Assembly: GCA_910580045.1 (NCBI GenBank)
Contig: CAJTXF010000046.1
Span: forward strand, 1-17,969
DNA: 17,969 nt
Source: an uncultured Eubacteriales bacterium
GTDB taxonomy: Bacteria > Bacillota > Clostridia > Oscillospirales > Acutalibacteraceae
Direction: 5' to 3'
In this document: piece by piece, positions 6,901 through 14,389 of the stretch
How the letters are laid out: each line of letters opens with the position of its first letter
How positions within the stretch are numbered: position 1 is the stretch's first letter
Position numbers and translations under genes: made by a program
The notes under the pieces: generated by a model
What the model was told of the DNA's origin: nothing
Seen by the model: the letters and a program-made list of their open reading frames with translations, nothing else
The model's database searches: none

Positions 6901-7857
6901 ATGATTGAGATAGAAAGACCCAAAATAGAAATTGCGGAAATATTTGAAAACGGCACCTATGGCAGATTTGTGGTGGAGCCCCTGGAGCGGGGCTTCGGCA
7001 CCACCCTGGGCAACTCGCTGCGCCGGGTCCTGCTCTCCAGCTTGCCGGGCGTCGCCGTCAAGTCTATCCGGATAGACGGCGTTCTGCACGAATTTTCCAC
7101 TATCCCGGGGGTAAAAGAGGACGTAACCGAGATTATCCTGAACATCAAGGGCATTGTTGCCAGGCTTTACTGTGACGGGCCCAAGACAGTGGAAATCTCG
7201 GCAGAGGGGCCCTGCAAAGTGACCGCCGCGTCCATCAAGTGTGACAGCGAGGTTGAGGTGCTGAACCCTGACCTGCACATTGCCACCCTGGGCGATGGGG
7301 CTAGGCTCTATATGGAGCTTACCTTGGATAAGGGAAGGGGCTATGTCTCGAACGAGCGCAACAAGCAGAATCTGCCCGATGGGGGCGTAATCGGCGAGAT
7401 TGCGGTCGATTCCATTTACACACCTGTACGCAAGGTCAATTTCAACGTGGAAAACACCCGCGTGGGCCAGAGCATTGATTATGACAAGCTGACCCTGGAG
7501 GTCTGGACCAACGGGGTTATCAATGCTCAGGAGGCCGTCTCTTTGGCGGCAAAAGTCCTCACTGACCACCTGAACCTGTTTGTTGATTTGTCCGATAAGG
7601 GCAAGTCCACAGAAATCATGGTGGAAAAGGACGAGGGCGGCAAGGAAAAGGTGCTGGAGATGACCATTGAGGAGCTGGACCTGTCTGTCCGGTCCTTCAA
7701 CTGCCTCAAGCGCGCGGGCATCAACACGGTCGAGGACTTGATTAACAAGTCTGAGGACGACATGATGAAGGTGCGCAACCTGGGACGCAAGTCCCTGGAA
7801 GAGGTTGTGTGGAAGCTGGCCTCTCTGGGCTTCAGCCTGAGAAAAGACGACGAATAA
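6901..7857 (+). CDS. rpoA: DNA-directed RNA polymerase subunit alpha
   Basis: The 318-residue product dimerises to scaffold RNA polymerase assembly. The N-terminal domain shows FVVEPLERGFGTTLGNSLRRVLLSSLPG, the dimer/assembly signature, and the C-terminal domain (about 255-310) shows LDLSVRSFNCLKRAGINTVEDL and RNLGRKSLEEV, which contact UP-element DNA and activators. An in-frame start upstream at 6871 would add ten residues, but the ATG at 6901 lies 7 bases after GAGGAGG at 6887-6893 and gives the normal IEIERPKIE start. The 126 bases between rpsD and rpoA hold no gene I can support. Confidence 0.97.
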   Translation: MIEIERPKIEIAEIFENGTYGRFVVEPLERGFGTTLGNSLRRVLLSSLPGVAVKSIRIDGVLHEFSTIPGVKEDVTEIILNIKGIVARLYCDGPKTVEISAEGPCKVTAASIKCDSEVEVLNPDLHIATLGDGARLYMELTLDKGRGYVSNERNKQNLPDGGVIGEIAVDSIYTPVRKVNFNVENTRVGQSIDYDKLTLEVWTNGVINAQEAVSLAAKVLTDHLNLFVDLSDKGKSTEIMVEKDEGGKEKVLEMTIEELDLSVRSFNCLKRAGINTVEDLINKSEDDMMKVRNLGRKSLEEVVWKLASLGFSLRKDDE

Positions 7858-7878
7858 GCTGAGATAGGAGGGATACTC

Positions 7879-8220
7879 ATGCCGGGAACCAGAAAACTGG
7901 GCCGCAACACTGCCCACAGAACCGCCATGCTGCGCGGGATGGTGACATTCTTCTTTGAGAACGGCAAGATTGAGACCACGGCCACCCGGGCCAAAGAGGT
8001 GCAGGCCTTGGCGGAGAAGATGATTACCATTGCCAAGACCAATGATTTGCACAGCAAGCGCTTGGTGATGAGCTTTATTACGAAGGAGAGCGTTACGGCA
8101 AAGCTCTTCAATACCATAGCCCCCCAGTATGCCAGCCGGAACGGCGGATACACCAGGGTGACAAAGCTGGGCCCCCGCCGGGGCGACGCAGCGGAAATGG
8201 CTGTTTTGGAGCTGGTCTAA
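7879..8220 (+). CDS. rplQ: 50S ribosomal protein L17
   Basis: The 113-residue product is the short bacterial L17, located near the peptide exit tunnel. It begins PGTRKLGRNTAHRTAMLRGMVTFF and includes the KIETTATRAKEVQALAEKMIT segment and the closing YTRVTKLGPRRGDAAEMAVLELV. The ATG at 7879 follows ATAGGAGG. It is the last gene of the ribosomal cluster and is followed by an intrinsic terminator 34 bases downstream. In many Clostridia the energy-coupling-factor genes and truA would come next; here they do not. Confidence 0.97.
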   Translation: MPGTRKLGRNTAHRTAMLRGMVTFFFENGKIETTATRAKEVQALAEKMITIAKTNDLHSKRLVMSFITKESVTAKLFNTIAPQYASRNGGYTRVTKLGPRRGDAAEMAVLELV

Positions 8221-8253
8221 AAGACAGCGGAGCGAGAACTGGATGAGATGAGG

Positions 8254-8289
8254 ATACGCGTGCCCAGGAAGGTGGGCGCGCGTATTTTT
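8254..8289 (+). terminator. Intrinsic terminator of the ribosomal cluster
   Basis: Twelve-base arms at 8254-8265 (ATACGCGTGCCC) and 8274-8285 (GGGCGCGCGTAT) pair with a single U-G wobble and an 8-base loop, followed by a run of T. The wobble would be an A-C mismatch on the other strand, so the element is oriented +. It closes the transcript ending in rplQ. Confidence 0.92.
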
Positions 8290-8361
8290 GTTGAGCGTGT
8301 GTAGGGAGGAGCAGCAGGCGAGACCAGAGCCCCCGTGGCCTGACTAAGAGCGGAAGTATTG

Positions 8362-8568
8362 GGCGGCGCTTACCAAGAACCCTTCGGGGCACAACCTTCG
8401 GCGGCAAGCCCAAGCCGGTTAGTGGCACAGGCAAGCGCCGCCAGAGAAGCCGGGCCGCTTGCGGGAAAGTTTAGGGCCTGACGCCCCTGGACCGCGCCTT
8501 CCGAGCTTCCGCTCTGCTTGGCGAAGGCTCCTGCCCCAAGCCGTCAGGCTTTTACCCGCTTTCCCTGC
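8362..8568 (+). ncRNA. Candidate structured RNA or palindromic intergenic element of unknown kind
   Basis: No coding region is supported between 8221 and 8638. By eye, several complementary arms nest coherently. P1 is 8362-8371/8433-8442 (10 bp), enclosing a C(UUCG)G-capped hairpin at 8380-8389 and a bulged hairpin 8393-8402/8414-8420. P2 is 8461-8469/8559-8568 (9 bp with one bulge). Inside it lie P3 8476-8483/8542-8549 (8 bp), P4 8496-8501/8523-8528 (6 bp) and P5 8503-8506/8511-8514. The UUCG loop and the T-run of the hairpin at 8572-8613 favour the + strand. I find no match by eye to RNase P RNA, tmRNA or SRP RNA signatures and no clear promoter. GC-rich sequence forms chance helices, so this stays a candidate. 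Confidence 0.35.
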
Positions 8569-8571
8569 ACA

Positions 8572-8613
8572 AAAAGGGATTGCCATCCCCTTTCGGAAAC
8601 GGCAATCCCTTTT
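8572..8613 (-). terminator. Terminator of the solute-binding protein operon (probably bidirectional)
   Basis: Perfect 13-base arms at 8572-8584 and 8601-8613 (AAAAGGGATTGCC and its complement) surround a 16-base loop. On the minus strand, the right arm is followed by a T-run, 26 bases after the stop of the solute-binding protein gene. The + strand also ends in TTTT, so it could stop transcripts from both sides. Confidence 0.9.
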
Positions 8614-8638
8614 ATCTCTCACTTAACCTCAATCAATA

Positions 8639-10336
8639 TTACTCCAAATTCGCCTTATACTGCTCAGTATACAGCTTATTCAAAGTAGCCTCTCCGGCCT
8701 CCTCGGCACGGGTCAGGAACTCATTATACAGCCGTTCAACCTCTTCCGCGCTGGAAGCAAAAGCCCACTGCACGTTGTATTCTTCAATCAGAGAGGTAAT
8801 GGTTTGGTTGGCCACTGCCTCGTCGCTTCCAGCAGGCACGTCGAACACAAAGCCATTGTTATAGCTGACTGTGGGAGCAAACCACTGGTTCATCTCCTTC
8901 ATCAAATCGCTGCCGGTAATCTCGCCCATGTTCATCCATACATCGTTGGTGCAGACATAGGACTGATAGAAGCCAATGCCGGTCTTCTTTTCCACGCCGC
9001 CCCAGTCCGCATTACGGGCATCCTGGAAGCCGGGATACAGGGTGGCCTTCTCGCCGTCCTCTTCCCAGAAGAAGTGGGGGCCGTTCTCAAAGTCGCCGGA
9101 CCACTCCTCGTCCGGGCTGCCCTCAATGCCCCAGCACATGGTCTGGGCGCCAATCTTGGTGTTGCCGAACTCCATCCAGCGGGCAGCGGCTTCCTTGTTC
9201 TCAGACTTGGCGGAGATGGCGGAGCGCAGCCAGCCGGTGTTGGTGCGAATCTGGGCGTAGGTGTTCCAGGGCTTCATGGGATAATAGGAGGTGCTGGCAT
9301 TGTCAGCGGGCACCTTCCCAGCCTCGCCAATGGTCCACACATAGGAGGCCACGGAGCCGGCCAGGGACTTGGCGTCCTTTTCCACATCGCTGTCCACAAA
9401 GCTCTCTTCAGTCATCAGGCCCTCACGGACCATCTCGTTGACCCACTTATACATCTCCAGATACTGGGGATTGCGGTAGGACTTGGAGACAGTGCCGTCA
9501 TCAGCCACATAGTAGTTGCCCAGGCCGAACAGGGTGAGCAGATAGCTGGGGCCAGTGGTGGTGACGCCACCGGTGTAGAAGGGCACGGTCTCAGGGTGCT
9601 TCTCCTTAATTGCCTTACAGGCCTCCATAAACTCCTGGGGCGTGGTGATTTCCTGATTGTCCAGCTCACTGAAATAGTCCTGGCGCATAAGCACCACAGG
9701 CTGGTTGGTCTTAATCAGGTAGTCATGGTCCAGGAACCACTGGGTGGACTCGCTGCTGTCCCAGTGGCCCAGCAGGAACCGGATGGTGCCGTCATCCTGC
9801 CGGACATACTCCTGCAGCTCCGGGTGAATCAGCTCAGAGAACAGCTTGGGGGCGCCAGTCTCAGCCACTTCTTCCAGGTTGGCCAGCATACCCTGCTCCA
9901 GCATGGCGTTCCAGTTCTTGTCGCTCCATGAGCCGGTGACAATGTCAGGCAGGTCATCAGAGGCAATCAGCAGGGCCAGCTTGGTGTCATCCTCGGTGAC
10001 AGGGGCCACGCACTCAAAGGAGATGCCGGTCTGCTCGGTAATCCGGCGGGAGACCGGGTCCTCGCCCCACTTCTCCCACAGGGTGCCTGGGCTCTCTACG
10101 TAGATGGAGAGGGTGACAGGCTCATCCTTGTGGGCCTCAAAGGCATAGCCGCCTCCAGCGGGTTCTTCCCCGTCCTGAGAGGCCTCACTGCTCTCAGGCG
10201 TGCTGGACTCCTGGGTTTCAGAGCTCTCGGGGGTGGAGGAGCTGGGGGCAGAGCTGGAATTTCCGCTGTTGCCGCAGGCTGACAAAACCATCAGCAGGGC
10301 CAGCAGCAGGCACAATGCTTTCATTACCTTTTTCAT
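8639..10336 (-). CDS. ABC transporter solute-binding lipoprotein (LipO/YtcQ-like, sugar)
   Basis: The 565-residue product has a lipoprotein signal: KK at the N-terminus, a hydrophobic core and the lipobox LSAC with Cys21 as the lipidated residue. A Ser/Glu/Pro-rich linker (about 22-60) tethers the domain to the membrane. The mature part shows family 1-type features such as LLIASDDLPDIVTG and TTPQEFMEACKAIKEKHPETVPF, and the length fits the large LplA/LipO/YtcQ group that binds oligosaccharides. The ATG at 10336 has AAAGGA about 11 bases upstream. It is the last gene of the permease-permease-binding protein operon. The substrate cannot be told from sequence; complex glycans or their fragments are usual for the group. 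Confidence 0.9.
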   Translation of the reverse strand: MKKVMKALCLLLALLMVLSACGNSGNSSSAPSSSTPESSETQESSTPESSEASQDGEEPAGGGYAFEAHKDEPVTLSIYVESPGTLWEKWGEDPVSRRITEQTGISFECVAPVTEDDTKLALLIASDDLPDIVTGSWSDKNWNAMLEQGMLANLEEVAETGAPKLFSELIHPELQEYVRQDDGTIRFLLGHWDSSESTQWFLDHDYLIKTNQPVVLMRQDYFSELDNQEITTPQEFMEACKAIKEKHPETVPFYTGGVTTTGPSYLLTLFGLGNYYVADDGTVSKSYRNPQYLEMYKWVNEMVREGLMTEESFVDSDVEKDAKSLAGSVASYVWTIGEAGKVPADNASTSYYPMKPWNTYAQIRTNTGWLRSAISAKSENKEAAARWMEFGNTKIGAQTMCWGIEGSPDEEWSGDFENGPHFFWEEDGEKATLYPGFQDARNADWGGVEKKTGIGFYQSYVCTNDVWMNMGEITGSDLMKEMNQWFAPTVSYNNGFVFDVPAGSDEAVANQTITSLIEEYNVQWAFASSAEEVERLYNEFLTRAEEAGEATLNKLYTEQYKANLE

Positions 10337-10378
10337 TGTTTCGTCCGTCCTTTACTAAAGTATTTTCTAAAACCGCGG

Positions 10379-10408
10379 ACCTGGCAGGCCCGGGTAAAAG
10401 AACCAGGT
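10379..10408 (-). other. Intercistronic hairpin before the solute-binding protein gene
   Basis: Six-base arms 10379-10384 and 10403-10408 (ACCTGG/CCAGGT) flank an 18-base loop in the 90-base gap between the second permease and the binding-protein gene. A weak T-run follows only after some spacing. It may stabilise the 3' segment or partly stop transcripts, as is known for some binding-protein operons; that is inference. Confidence 0.4.
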
Positions 10409-10426
10409 AGAGCTGAGACGCTGGGC

Positions 10427-11338
10427 TCAGGCCTTGATGGCCCCAACCATCACGCCCTTGACAAAGTACTTCTGCACAAAGGGGTACACGCACATCACCG
10501 GCACAATGGACACCAGCAAGGTGGCATAGCGGATAGAGGTGGAGGTTGGGCCCCGCTGGCCCACGCTGATGCCGCTCATAGCGGCATTCTCCATGGCCTT
10601 CTGCTGGGCCTGGGCCGCGCTGACCAGCTTCATCAAAATGGTGGACATGGGCATCAGCTTTTGGTCGTTGACAAAATACGCTGCTGTATACCAGTCATTC
10701 CAGGCGCCCACGCCCACATACAGGCTGATGGTAGCCAGAATCGGCGCGGACAGGGGGATGATGATTCTGGCCAGGATGGTGAACTCTCCTGCCCCGTCCA
10801 GCTTGGCAGACTCAATCAGGGATTCGGGAATCTCCCGGAAAAAGGCCATGCACAGAAGCATATTGTAAACACTGAGCAGACCGGGTATAATATAAACAGC
10901 GAAGGTGTTCAGCAGCCCAAGAGAGCGGTACAGCAGATAGGTGGGGATAACGCCTCCGCCAAAGTACATGGTGACCATGGCGATAATAGAGTATACCCTG
11001 CGGCCTACCAGCTCTTTGCGGGTCAGGGCATAGGCGGTCAGGGCCGTGAAGGAGACCCCGGTGAGCACGGCGCAGACAGTCCGGGCCACACTGACGAAGA
11101 AGCTGTTCACCAAAAGGCTGTCGTTCAGCACAGAGCGGAAATTGTCTAAGGTGAAGTCTACAGGGAACAGATAGATCTGGTGGGCCAGGGCGGAATTGCC
11201 GTCGGAAAAGGCGTAAATCACGCAGTAGTAGATGGGGTACACCGTGAACAGCAGGGTGAACAGCCCGATAAAGATAGCAAGAAAGTTTACCGCCTTGTCC
11301 TCCCGGGTCAGGCGGATGGCCGTGCCGGTATGCTTCAT
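10427..11338 (-). CDS. Sugar ABC transporter permease (LplC/YtcP-like)
   Basis: The 303-residue membrane protein is the second permease of a binding-protein-dependent importer. About six hydrophobic segments are visible, starting with FLAIFIGLFTLLFTVYPIYY. The cytoplasmic EAA loop that docks on the ATPase reads ESAKLDGAGEFTILARIIIP. The C-terminus ends FVQKYFVKGVMVGAIKA, typical of the LplC/CarB/YtcP group. An upstream in-frame ATG at 11380 would overlap the preceding gene and lacks a ribosome binding site; the ATG at 11338 has AAAGG upstream and gives the expected short cytoplasmic N-terminus. The gap to the preceding permease is 25 bases, so they are co-transcribed. Confidence 0.92.
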   Translation of the reverse strand: MKHTGTAIRLTREDKAVNFLAIFIGLFTLLFTVYPIYYCVIYAFSDGNSALAHQIYLFPVDFTLDNFRSVLNDSLLVNSFFVSVARTVCAVLTGVSFTALTAYALTRKELVGRRVYSIIAMVTMYFGGGVIPTYLLYRSLGLLNTFAVYIIPGLLSVYNMLLCMAFFREIPESLIESAKLDGAGEFTILARIIIPLSAPILATISLYVGVGAWNDWYTAAYFVNDQKLMPMSTILMKLVSAAQAQQKAMENAAMSGISVGQRGPTSTSIRYATLLVSIVPVMCVYPFVQKYFVKGVMVGAIKA

Positions 11339-11363
11339 GTTATATCCAACCTTTCGTAGTTTC

Positions 11364-12326
11364 TCAGAACAGGCCCACATCTTCGTATTTTTTCGAGAAG
11401 AAGTTGGCCAGCAGCACCAGGGCCACGGATATCACGGACTGGAACATGCCCACTGCTGTGGCGAAGGAGTAGCGCATGGTGCCAAGGCCCATCTCCAGGG
11501 TGTAGTATTCAATGATGTAAGACTCGGACTTGGTGAAGGCGTTGCCCAGCAGCTGGGAGATATTCAGGTTGCCGGAGACCAGCCCGCCGATGCTGAGGAT
11601 GAACATAATGATGATAGTGTTGGTAATCTCCGGGATGGTGATGTAGCGTATCTGGGCGAAGCGCCCGGCCCCGTCGATTTTGGCGGCTTCATACAGCTCG
11701 CTGTTGATGCCGCTGATAGCAGCGAAGTAGATAATGGCGCTCCACCCGGTGCCCTTCCACAGCTCCACAAAGGTTGCCAGGGCCTTGAATTTGGACGGGT
11801 CAGTCCAGAAGGAGATGGGGGTGTCTGTCCAGCCCATCTGCATCAGGAAATTGTTCACCAGGCCCCCGTTGCTCAGCACATCCTGCCACAGGGCCGCCAC
11901 CACAACATAGGCCATGAAGTGGGGGAAATAGCTGCAGGTCTGCACGGTCTTTTTCAGCTTCAGGCTGGGAATCTCGTTGAGGGCCAGAGCCAGGATGATG
12001 GGCATGGGGAACACAATACACATGCGCAGCAAGCTGAGCTGAATGGTGTTGCGGAAAGCCATCCAGAAGGTAGCGTCCTTCATGAAAGACTGGAAATGCT
12101 TCAGCCCCACCCAGGGATTGTTGAAATAAGAGGTGGACAGGGAGTAGTCCTGAAAGGCGATGACCAGTCCCGCAATAGGGATATAGGCAAAGATGATGAG
12201 AAAGACCATCCCGGGCCATATCATCAGCTGATAGGGGAGCTGCCGCTTAAAGCGCTCCCACCTGCTTCCTGGAGCCGCCCTGCCGGGGCCGGTTCGTTTT
12301 TTCTGTTTCACTGCTGAGTTTTCCAC
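11364..12326 (-). CDS. Sugar ABC transporter permease (LplB/UgpA-like)
   Basis: The product of about 320 residues is the first permease of the importer. After a basic cytoplasmic N-terminus come roughly six transmembrane segments, beginning LMIWPGMVFLIIFAYIPIAGL, then FQDYSL and NPWVGLKHFQSF as in LplB/YteP proteins. The EAA loop is EAAKIDGAGRFAQIRYITIP. No ATG gives a full-length start. GTG codons at 12341 and 12326 are in frame; I prefer 12326, which has GAGGGG 7 bases upstream, and note that 12341 adds five residues. It leads the operon, behind a promoter at 12374-12403. No ATPase gene is present, so a shared MsmX-type ATPase is expected. Confidence 0.9.
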   Translation of the reverse strand: MENSAVKQKKRTGPGRAAPGSRWERFKRQLPYQLMIWPGMVFLIIFAYIPIAGLVIAFQDYSLSTSYFNNPWVGLKHFQSFMKDATFWMAFRNTIQLSLLRMCIVFPMPIILALALNEIPSLKLKKTVQTCSYFPHFMAYVVVAALWQDVLSNGGLVNNFLMQMGWTDTPISFWTDPSKFKALATFVELWKGTGWSAIIYFAAISGINSELYEAAKIDGAGRFAQIRYITIPEITNTIIIMFILSIGGLVSGNLNISQLLGNAFTKSESYIIEYYTLEMGLGTMRYSFATAVGMFQSVISVALVLLANFFSKKYEDVGLF

Positions 12327-12373
12327 TCCGCTTCCCCTCACTCTCGATTGTTTTACGGGCTCTTGCTGATGAA

Positions 12374-12403
12374 ATTATATCTGAAAAAATGCTCCTTCCT
12401 CAA
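12374..12403 (-). promoter_or_regulatory. Sigma-A-type promoter of the permease operon
   Basis: Reading the minus strand, TTGAGG (12403-12398) is followed after 18 bases by a perfect TATAAT (12379-12374). It lies about 50 bases before the GTG of the first permease and faces away from the kinase promoter. Confidence 0.7.
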
Positions 12404-12439
12404 TGGATTATTTCGGTTTTTTGTGTCAATATTTTCGTT

Positions 12440-12467
12440 TTGATTGACGGATGCGTCAGTTTATACT
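12440..12467 (+). promoter_or_regulatory. Promoter with palindromic operator candidate for the two-component genes
   Basis: TTGATT (12440-12445), a 16-base spacer and TATACT (12462-12467) form a good sigma-A-type promoter about 90 bases before the kinase ATG. The spacer holds the palindrome TGACG-GATG-CGTCA at 12445-12458, overlapping the -35 edge. A protein bound there could block or, from its position, tune both divergent promoters. Regulator identity is unknown. Confidence 0.6.
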
Positions 12468-12556
12468 ACTTTTAAGATGAAAGAATCCACGCTCCTGCAC
12501 AAACACCCACATATATTTCCCCAAAGCATTTTTCTTGAGGACAGGGAGGCCGCTCC

Positions 12557-14389
12557 ATGCTCAGTTTCTTGACCCGCCGGTTCCGGCATGTGAAGTTCCG
12601 TACAAAAATATTCTGCGTTATTGGGGCCGTGGCCCTGATTCCCATCACCTGCCTGTTTTTGTTTTTCTACCGCCAGATTTCTATTTTGCAGGAGCGGGAG
12701 ATTACCAACGCGGACCTGGGCTTTGAGCAGGCGGTCTATTCCATCAACACCGCGATGGACAATGTGACTGCCCGGGCCCTGCAGATTTGCTCCAACACAG
12801 AGGTCTCCACTTTTTTCTCCATGCGGGCCCCCTCCAAGCAGTACGTGCTGGAATATGTGACCGCCCTGCGCCCCTACCTCACCTTTTGCCAGGAGGCGGT
12901 CTCCTCTCATGTGCGGGCCATCCGGTTTTATACCAAGAACCCCAATATCTTCTCTAATCTGGCGGTGCATAACCTGCATAAATACCAGGACGAGGCTTTT
13001 TTCCAGAATGTCCGCCAAAGCCTGGAGGGCAACCGGGCCGCGGTGCTTCTTTTGGAGGAGAGCCGAATCTATTACGGCTCTGTCCAATACGCGGCCCAGG
13101 GCAGTCTGTCCCTGTTCTGCCCCGTGTCTACCATGGCCTCCAGCGAAACAGTGATGGAGTGCGAGCTGAACTTTGACTCTATTTTCCAGAGCCTGGATTT
13201 TACCACAGGGGGCTTTGAGACCACGGGATATACCCTTGTGCACAAGTCCGGTCAGGTGCTGTTCACCTCTGACACAGAGTGGGCCGCCCAGGCTGTGGAG
13301 AGCCTTTTGCCCCAGCTCTGGGAGGGCGGGGAGATTTCCGGGGAGGTGCGCCGCCAGCGCATAAGGTACGAGGACACCGAACTGTTGGTGAACGCCGCCT
13401 ACATCCCCTCCATCCACTGCGTGCTCATCAGCCATAGCGATTTGGGCGCCATTTTCCAGCCAGTGCGGGCTTTCCAGCTGCCGGTGCTGGTGATGCTTCT
13501 GCTCTGCCTGGTGTTCTGCTGCTTTTTGGCAGCAGCCCTGGTGAACAGCCTGCTGCGCCGCTCTAAAACCATCAATGACGCCATCCTGCGCATTCAGGAG
13601 GGGGATTTTGACATCTGCCTGCCCGCTGAGGGCGCGGACTTCTTTGACCAGGTGGCAGAGAACCTGAACGGCATGGCGACCCAAATCAAGAACCTGATTC
13701 ACAACAATTATGAGAGCCAGCTGGAGATTAAGGATTTGCAGATTCGGATGCTCTCTCAGCAGATATCCCCCCATTTCCTCTATAACACATTGGAATGCCT
13801 GCGGATGCGGGCCGTGCTGGAGGACAACCTGGAATCCGCCCAAGCCCTGCTGTCCCTGGGCAAGCTGCTGCGGTACTACGCCAACTATGCTATGGAGTTT
13901 GCCAGTGTCAGCGCGGAGCTGGAGGTGGCCAAGGACTATGTGAATATTATGAGCCTGACCGAGGAGCGGGACTGCTTCTTGGAGGCGGACATTCCCCCAG
14001 AGCTGCTGGGGCTGCGGGTGCCCAGGTTCTCCCTGCAGCCCATTATCGAGAATTCCATCAAGCACGCAAACCGGCCCTCAAACACTGCTGTGCACATCCG
14101 CCTTTGTGTGGAGGAGGCAGAGGGCTCGCTGCGGATGACTGTGACGGACAACGGCATGGGCGTGCCCCCAGAGCGGGCGGTGGAGATTCAGCAGAAGCTG
14201 CTCTCCGGGGCCAATGCCGTGATGGTGGAGAATTCCATCGGCCTGTATAACACCAATGCCCGCATCCAGCTGCTCTATGGGGAGGAGTATGGCATTCTGT
14301 TTTCCAGCGTGCAGGGCATGGGCACCTCTGTCACGCTGACCATCCCCTGTATCCGCACAACGGAAGAAGGAAAGGAGGCAACCACATGA
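12557..14389 (+). CDS. Membrane sensor histidine kinase (YesM-like)
   Basis: The 610-residue kinase has TM1 at about 18-38, an extracytoplasmic sensor region of about 265 residues (probably a Cache-type fold), TM2 at about 306-331, a HAMP linker and the catalytic part. H406 in LSQQISPHFLYNTLE is the phosphorylated histidine of the His_kinase (YesM/LytS) family. N499 in IIENSIKHA is the N box, DNGMG at 531-535 the G1 box and GLYNTNARI the closing motif. The ATG at 12557 follows GGGAGG by 7 bases. It overlaps the response-regulator gene by ATGA and diverges from the transporter operon, so it probably senses the sugar or the loaded binding protein. Confidence 0.95.
   Translation: MLSFLTRRFRHVKFRTKIFCVIGAVALIPITCLFLFFYRQISILQEREITNADLGFEQAVYSINTAMDNVTARALQICSNTEVSTFFSMRAPSKQYVLEYVTALRPYLTFCQEAVSSHVRAIRFYTKNPNIFSNLAVHNLHKYQDEAFFQNVRQSLEGNRAAVLLLEESRIYYGSVQYAAQGSLSLFCPVSTMASSETVMECELNFDSIFQSLDFTTGGFETTGYTLVHKSGQVLFTSDTEWAAQAVESLLPQLWEGGEISGEVRRQRIRYEDTELLVNAAYIPSIHCVLISHSDLGAIFQPVRAFQLPVLVMLLLCLVFCCFLAAALVNSLLRRSKTINDAILRIQEGDFDICLPAEGADFFDQVAENLNGMATQIKNLIHNNYESQLEIKDLQIRMLSQQISPHFLYNTLECLRMRAVLEDNLESAQALLSLGKLLRYYANYAMEFASVSAELEVAKDYVNIMSLTEERDCFLEADIPPELLGLRVPRFSLQPIIENSIKHANRPSNTAVHIRLCVEEAEGSLRMTVTDNGMGVPPERAVEIQQKLLSGANAVMVENSIGLYNTNARIQLLYGEEYGILFSSVQGMGTSVTLTIPCIRTTEEGKEATT

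Noticed and set aside
6802..8052. 416-codon open frame on the minus strand opposite rpoA and rplQ
   Set aside because: Antisense to two certain genes and without a credible start signal or family.
8290..8570. RNase P RNA, tmRNA or SRP RNA
   Set aside because: Expected conserved core motifs of these RNAs, and the tmRNA CCA-end T-arm, are not visible on either strand.
8108..8622. Short minus-strand frames across the rplQ end and the junction region
   Set aside because: They overlap rplQ or the hairpin region, lack ribosome binding sites and have arginine/proline-rich composition typical of GC-rich non-coding DNA.
8804..9931. 375-codon open frame on the + strand opposite the solute-binding protein gene
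   Set aside because: Antisense shadow; the minus-strand frame has a lipobox signal, a binding-protein fold signature and proper signals.
12425..12450. Catabolite-control (cre) site in the divergent promoter region
   Set aside because: The best match on the minus strand (around TCAAAACGAAAATA) misses several conserved positions of the cre consensus.
12461..14065. 534-codon open frame on the minus strand inside the histidine kinase gene
   Set aside because: Antisense shadow of a gene with all kinase motifs intact; the His/Gln/Gly-rich product looks like non-coding translation.
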